Source: JANLQX01 sp031406385 | GTDB lineage: Bacteria > Actinomycetota > Acidimicrobiia > Acidimicrobiales > JANYDT01 | DNA length: 23,985 nucleotides | Direction: 5' to 3' | Assembly (NCBI GenBank): GCA_031406385.1 | Contig: JANOHI010000410.1 | Location: 1-23,985 of the forward strand | Part shown: positions 22,857 to 23,985 of the stretch, one piece after another | How positions within the stretch are numbered: the first letter of the stretch is position 1 | Layout: every line of letters starts with the position of its first letter | Notes under the pieces: generated by a model | What the model saw: only the letters and a program-made list of their open reading frames with translations | Database searches by the model: none | Told to the model about the DNA's origin: nothing | Position numbers and translations under genes: made by a program

Positions 22857-23775
22857 CCCCCGCCCGATGCTGGCCACGCCGGGACCCCTCCCCCACGGCG
22901 ACGGCTGGTCGTACGAAGTGAAGTACGACGGCGTCCGTGCCCTTGTCGGTGTCGATGAGGCAGGCGCAGTGCGGATCGTCAGCCGCGCGGGCAACGACAT
23001 CACTGCGACGTTTCCGGAGCTCCACGCGATTGCCCACACACTGGAAGGGAACTCCGCAACGCTCGACGGCGAGATCATCGCCATGGGCGACGATGGGCTC
23101 CCGTCGTTCCATCGCCTGCAGGAACGACTCGGCGTGTTCGGTGCCGACGCCGCTCGGAGGGCTGGGGTGAATCCGGTCGTCTTCGTGGTGTTCGACATTC
23201 TCGAACTCAACGCGCTGCCCACGACCGACGTGCCGCTTTCGGCGCGACGCGCTCTGCTTGATCAGCTCAACGGGCTCGACAACGGACCGAATTGGCGGCG
23301 GGTAACGGTCTACGACGACGGAGACGCCTTGCTCGACCTGACGAAGACCGTTGGCCTGGAAGGTGTTGTCGCCAAGCGAAACGATGCCCGCTACGTGAGT
23401 GGGCAGCGCTCACCGAACTGGATCAAGGTACGAAATCTCACGACCGACGAATTCATCATCGGTGGATGGGTTCCCGGTGAGGGACGGCGCCTGCGGACCA
23501 TCGGCGCGTTGCTGCTGGGCCTCCCGGAGTCCGACGACGTTGACGCCCCGCTGCGGTGGGTCGGCAGAGTCGGCACGGGCTTCACCGATGCCATGCTCGA
23601 CGAACTGCACACCCTTCTCGCACCGGACGTGATCGCCACGCGCCCGTTCAGCAACGATCCGGGCGAACGCACCGCGATCTTCGTGCAACCGAAACACCGA
23701 TGCCTCGTCGAGTACCGCGAGTGGAGTCCAAGTGGCGTGCTGCGCTTCCCATCGTGGCGCGGACTCGTTCCCTAA
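22849..23775 (+). CDS. ligC: Minimal ATP-dependent DNA ligase (LigC/LigD-ligase type)
   Basis: The 308-residue protein is a two-domain nucleotidyltransferase-OB ligase that seals nicks with ATP. It has the adenylation motif I EVKYDGVRA (Lys25), SRAGND, the motif with LDGEI (72-76), VVFDILEL (113-120), EGVVAKR (171-177) and WIKVRN (191-196). An OB fold covers about residues 200-308. No N-terminal DNA-binding, polymerase or nuclease domain is present, so it resembles stand-alone LigC or the isolated LigD ligase domain used in end joining or excision repair. No Ku gene is seen nearby. The GTG at 22849 overlaps the hemG stop by 8 nt, implying translation coupled to heme genes. Confidence 0.92.
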   Translation: MVDPRPMLATPGPLPHGDGWSYEVKYDGVRALVGVDEAGAVRIVSRAGNDITATFPELHAIAHTLEGNSATLDGEIIAMGDDGLPSFHRLQERLGVFGADAARRAGVNPVVFVVFDILELNALPTTDVPLSARRALLDQLNGLDNGPNWRRVTVYDDGDALLDLTKTVGLEGVVAKRNDARYVSGQRSPNWIKVRNLTTDEFIIGGWVPGEGRRLRTIGALLLGLPESDDVDAPLRWVGRVGTGFTDAMLDELHTLLAPDVIATRPFSNDPGERTAIFVQPKHRCLVEYREWSPSGVLRFPSWRGLVP

Positions 23776-23985
23776 CCCACCGGAGTGAACCCTGCGCCAC
23801 GTGAGAAGCATCCGCATGGTGAACGAATGAGGGGTGGCACCGACGGGGCCCCGCCCGAGGAACGGAGACCCGGTTCGACGAAGGAGAACAACGGGCGAGT
23901 ACCGCAGCGGATGGGGTTCATCGGTGACAGGACCCCGGAACGGAACCGACTTGTTCGCCGAGGCAACCACCGAGTGGAGGGGTGG
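23776..23985 (+). other. Purine-rich, possibly structured tail of the window (gene or RNA undecided)
   Basis: After the ligase stop a frame from GTG at 23785 stays open for 67 codons to the edge. It encodes a Gly/Arg/Glu/Pro-rich product with no recognisable motif, and its codon use lacks the G/C third-position bias of the neighbours. The plus strand is rich in GGAAC, GAAGGAG and GAACGAA runs. It contains a 7-bp hairpin, GGGGTTC (23913-23919) with GGACCCC (23930-23936), and a distant match CGGTTC (from about 23870) with GAACCG (about 23943). GTGAGAAGC followed by GTGAACGAA recalls the 5' part of bacterial group II introns. That link is from memory and weak. Confidence 0.3.

Noticed and set aside
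23776..23985. RNase P RNA or tmRNA at the right edge
   Set aside because: A CCCGAGGAAC run looked like part of RNase P RNA, but the following conserved segments are missing and the order does not fit.

Overview
This is a high-GC bacterial chromosome segment that reads as an actinobacterium, most likely of the Acidimicrobiia (Ilumatobacter-like) type. The grounds are strongly G/C-biased third codon positions, frequent GTG starts, ATGA/GTGA stop-start overlaps, and gene order. On the minus strand rplM-rpsI, glmM, glmS, acpS, nnr, alr, alpha/beta hydrolase, tsaE, tsaB and rimI follow the order of the corresponding Mycobacterium tuberculosis region (from memory, no search run). The taxon is inferred; no rRNA or tRNA gene is visible.

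Layout. (1) 1-1342, minus: tsaE-tsaB-rimI, overlapping genes for the tRNA t6A modification and ribosomal N-acetylation module; rimI runs off the left edge. (2) 1436-3839, plus: a PAP2/AUR1-like membrane phosphatase and a YihS-like aldose-ketose isomerase, facing against the conserved minus block and splitting it. (3) 3873-9746, minus: alpha/beta hydrolase, alr, bifunctional NAD(P)HX repair enzyme, acpS, glmS. (4) 9747-12062: a small hypothetical protein and an AAA+ ATPase with a winged-helix N-terminus, in repeat-rich spacers between glmS and glmM. (5) 12063-14376, minus: glmM, a strong terminator hairpin, rpsI, rplM. (6) 14377-14773: the only long gene-free stretch, carrying seven copies of a short motif in two facing clusters at a 21-bp period. 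(7) 14774-17389, minus: a HelD-type RNA polymerase recycling motor followed closely by an F420/flavin PPOX-fold protein. (8) 17610-23775, plus: a two-ACT-domain protein, an ABC exporter, hemE, hemG and a minimal ATP-dependent DNA ligase. (9) 23776-23985: a purine-rich, possibly structured tail cut by the window edge.

How the genes fit together. glmS and glmM make the glucosamine phosphate that feeds UDP-GlcNAc, and alr makes D-alanine, so both supply peptidoglycan. acpS activates acyl carrier protein. nnr repairs hydrated nicotinamide cofactors. tsaE and tsaB serve t6A synthesis. hemE and hemG are heme-pathway steps. The block is mostly housekeeping.

The less ordinary content is the helically phased inverted motif cluster (14594-14755), the large imperfect inverted repeat at 10337-10479, a recurring GGTAGCCT box 7-8 nt before start codons that suggests leaderless transcripts, and the inserted or coupled accessory genes (AAA+ ATPase with small beta-barrel protein, PAP2 with isomerase, HelD with PPOX, hemG with ligase). 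I saw no CRISPR array, transposase, integrase, toxin-antitoxin pair or obvious defence system.
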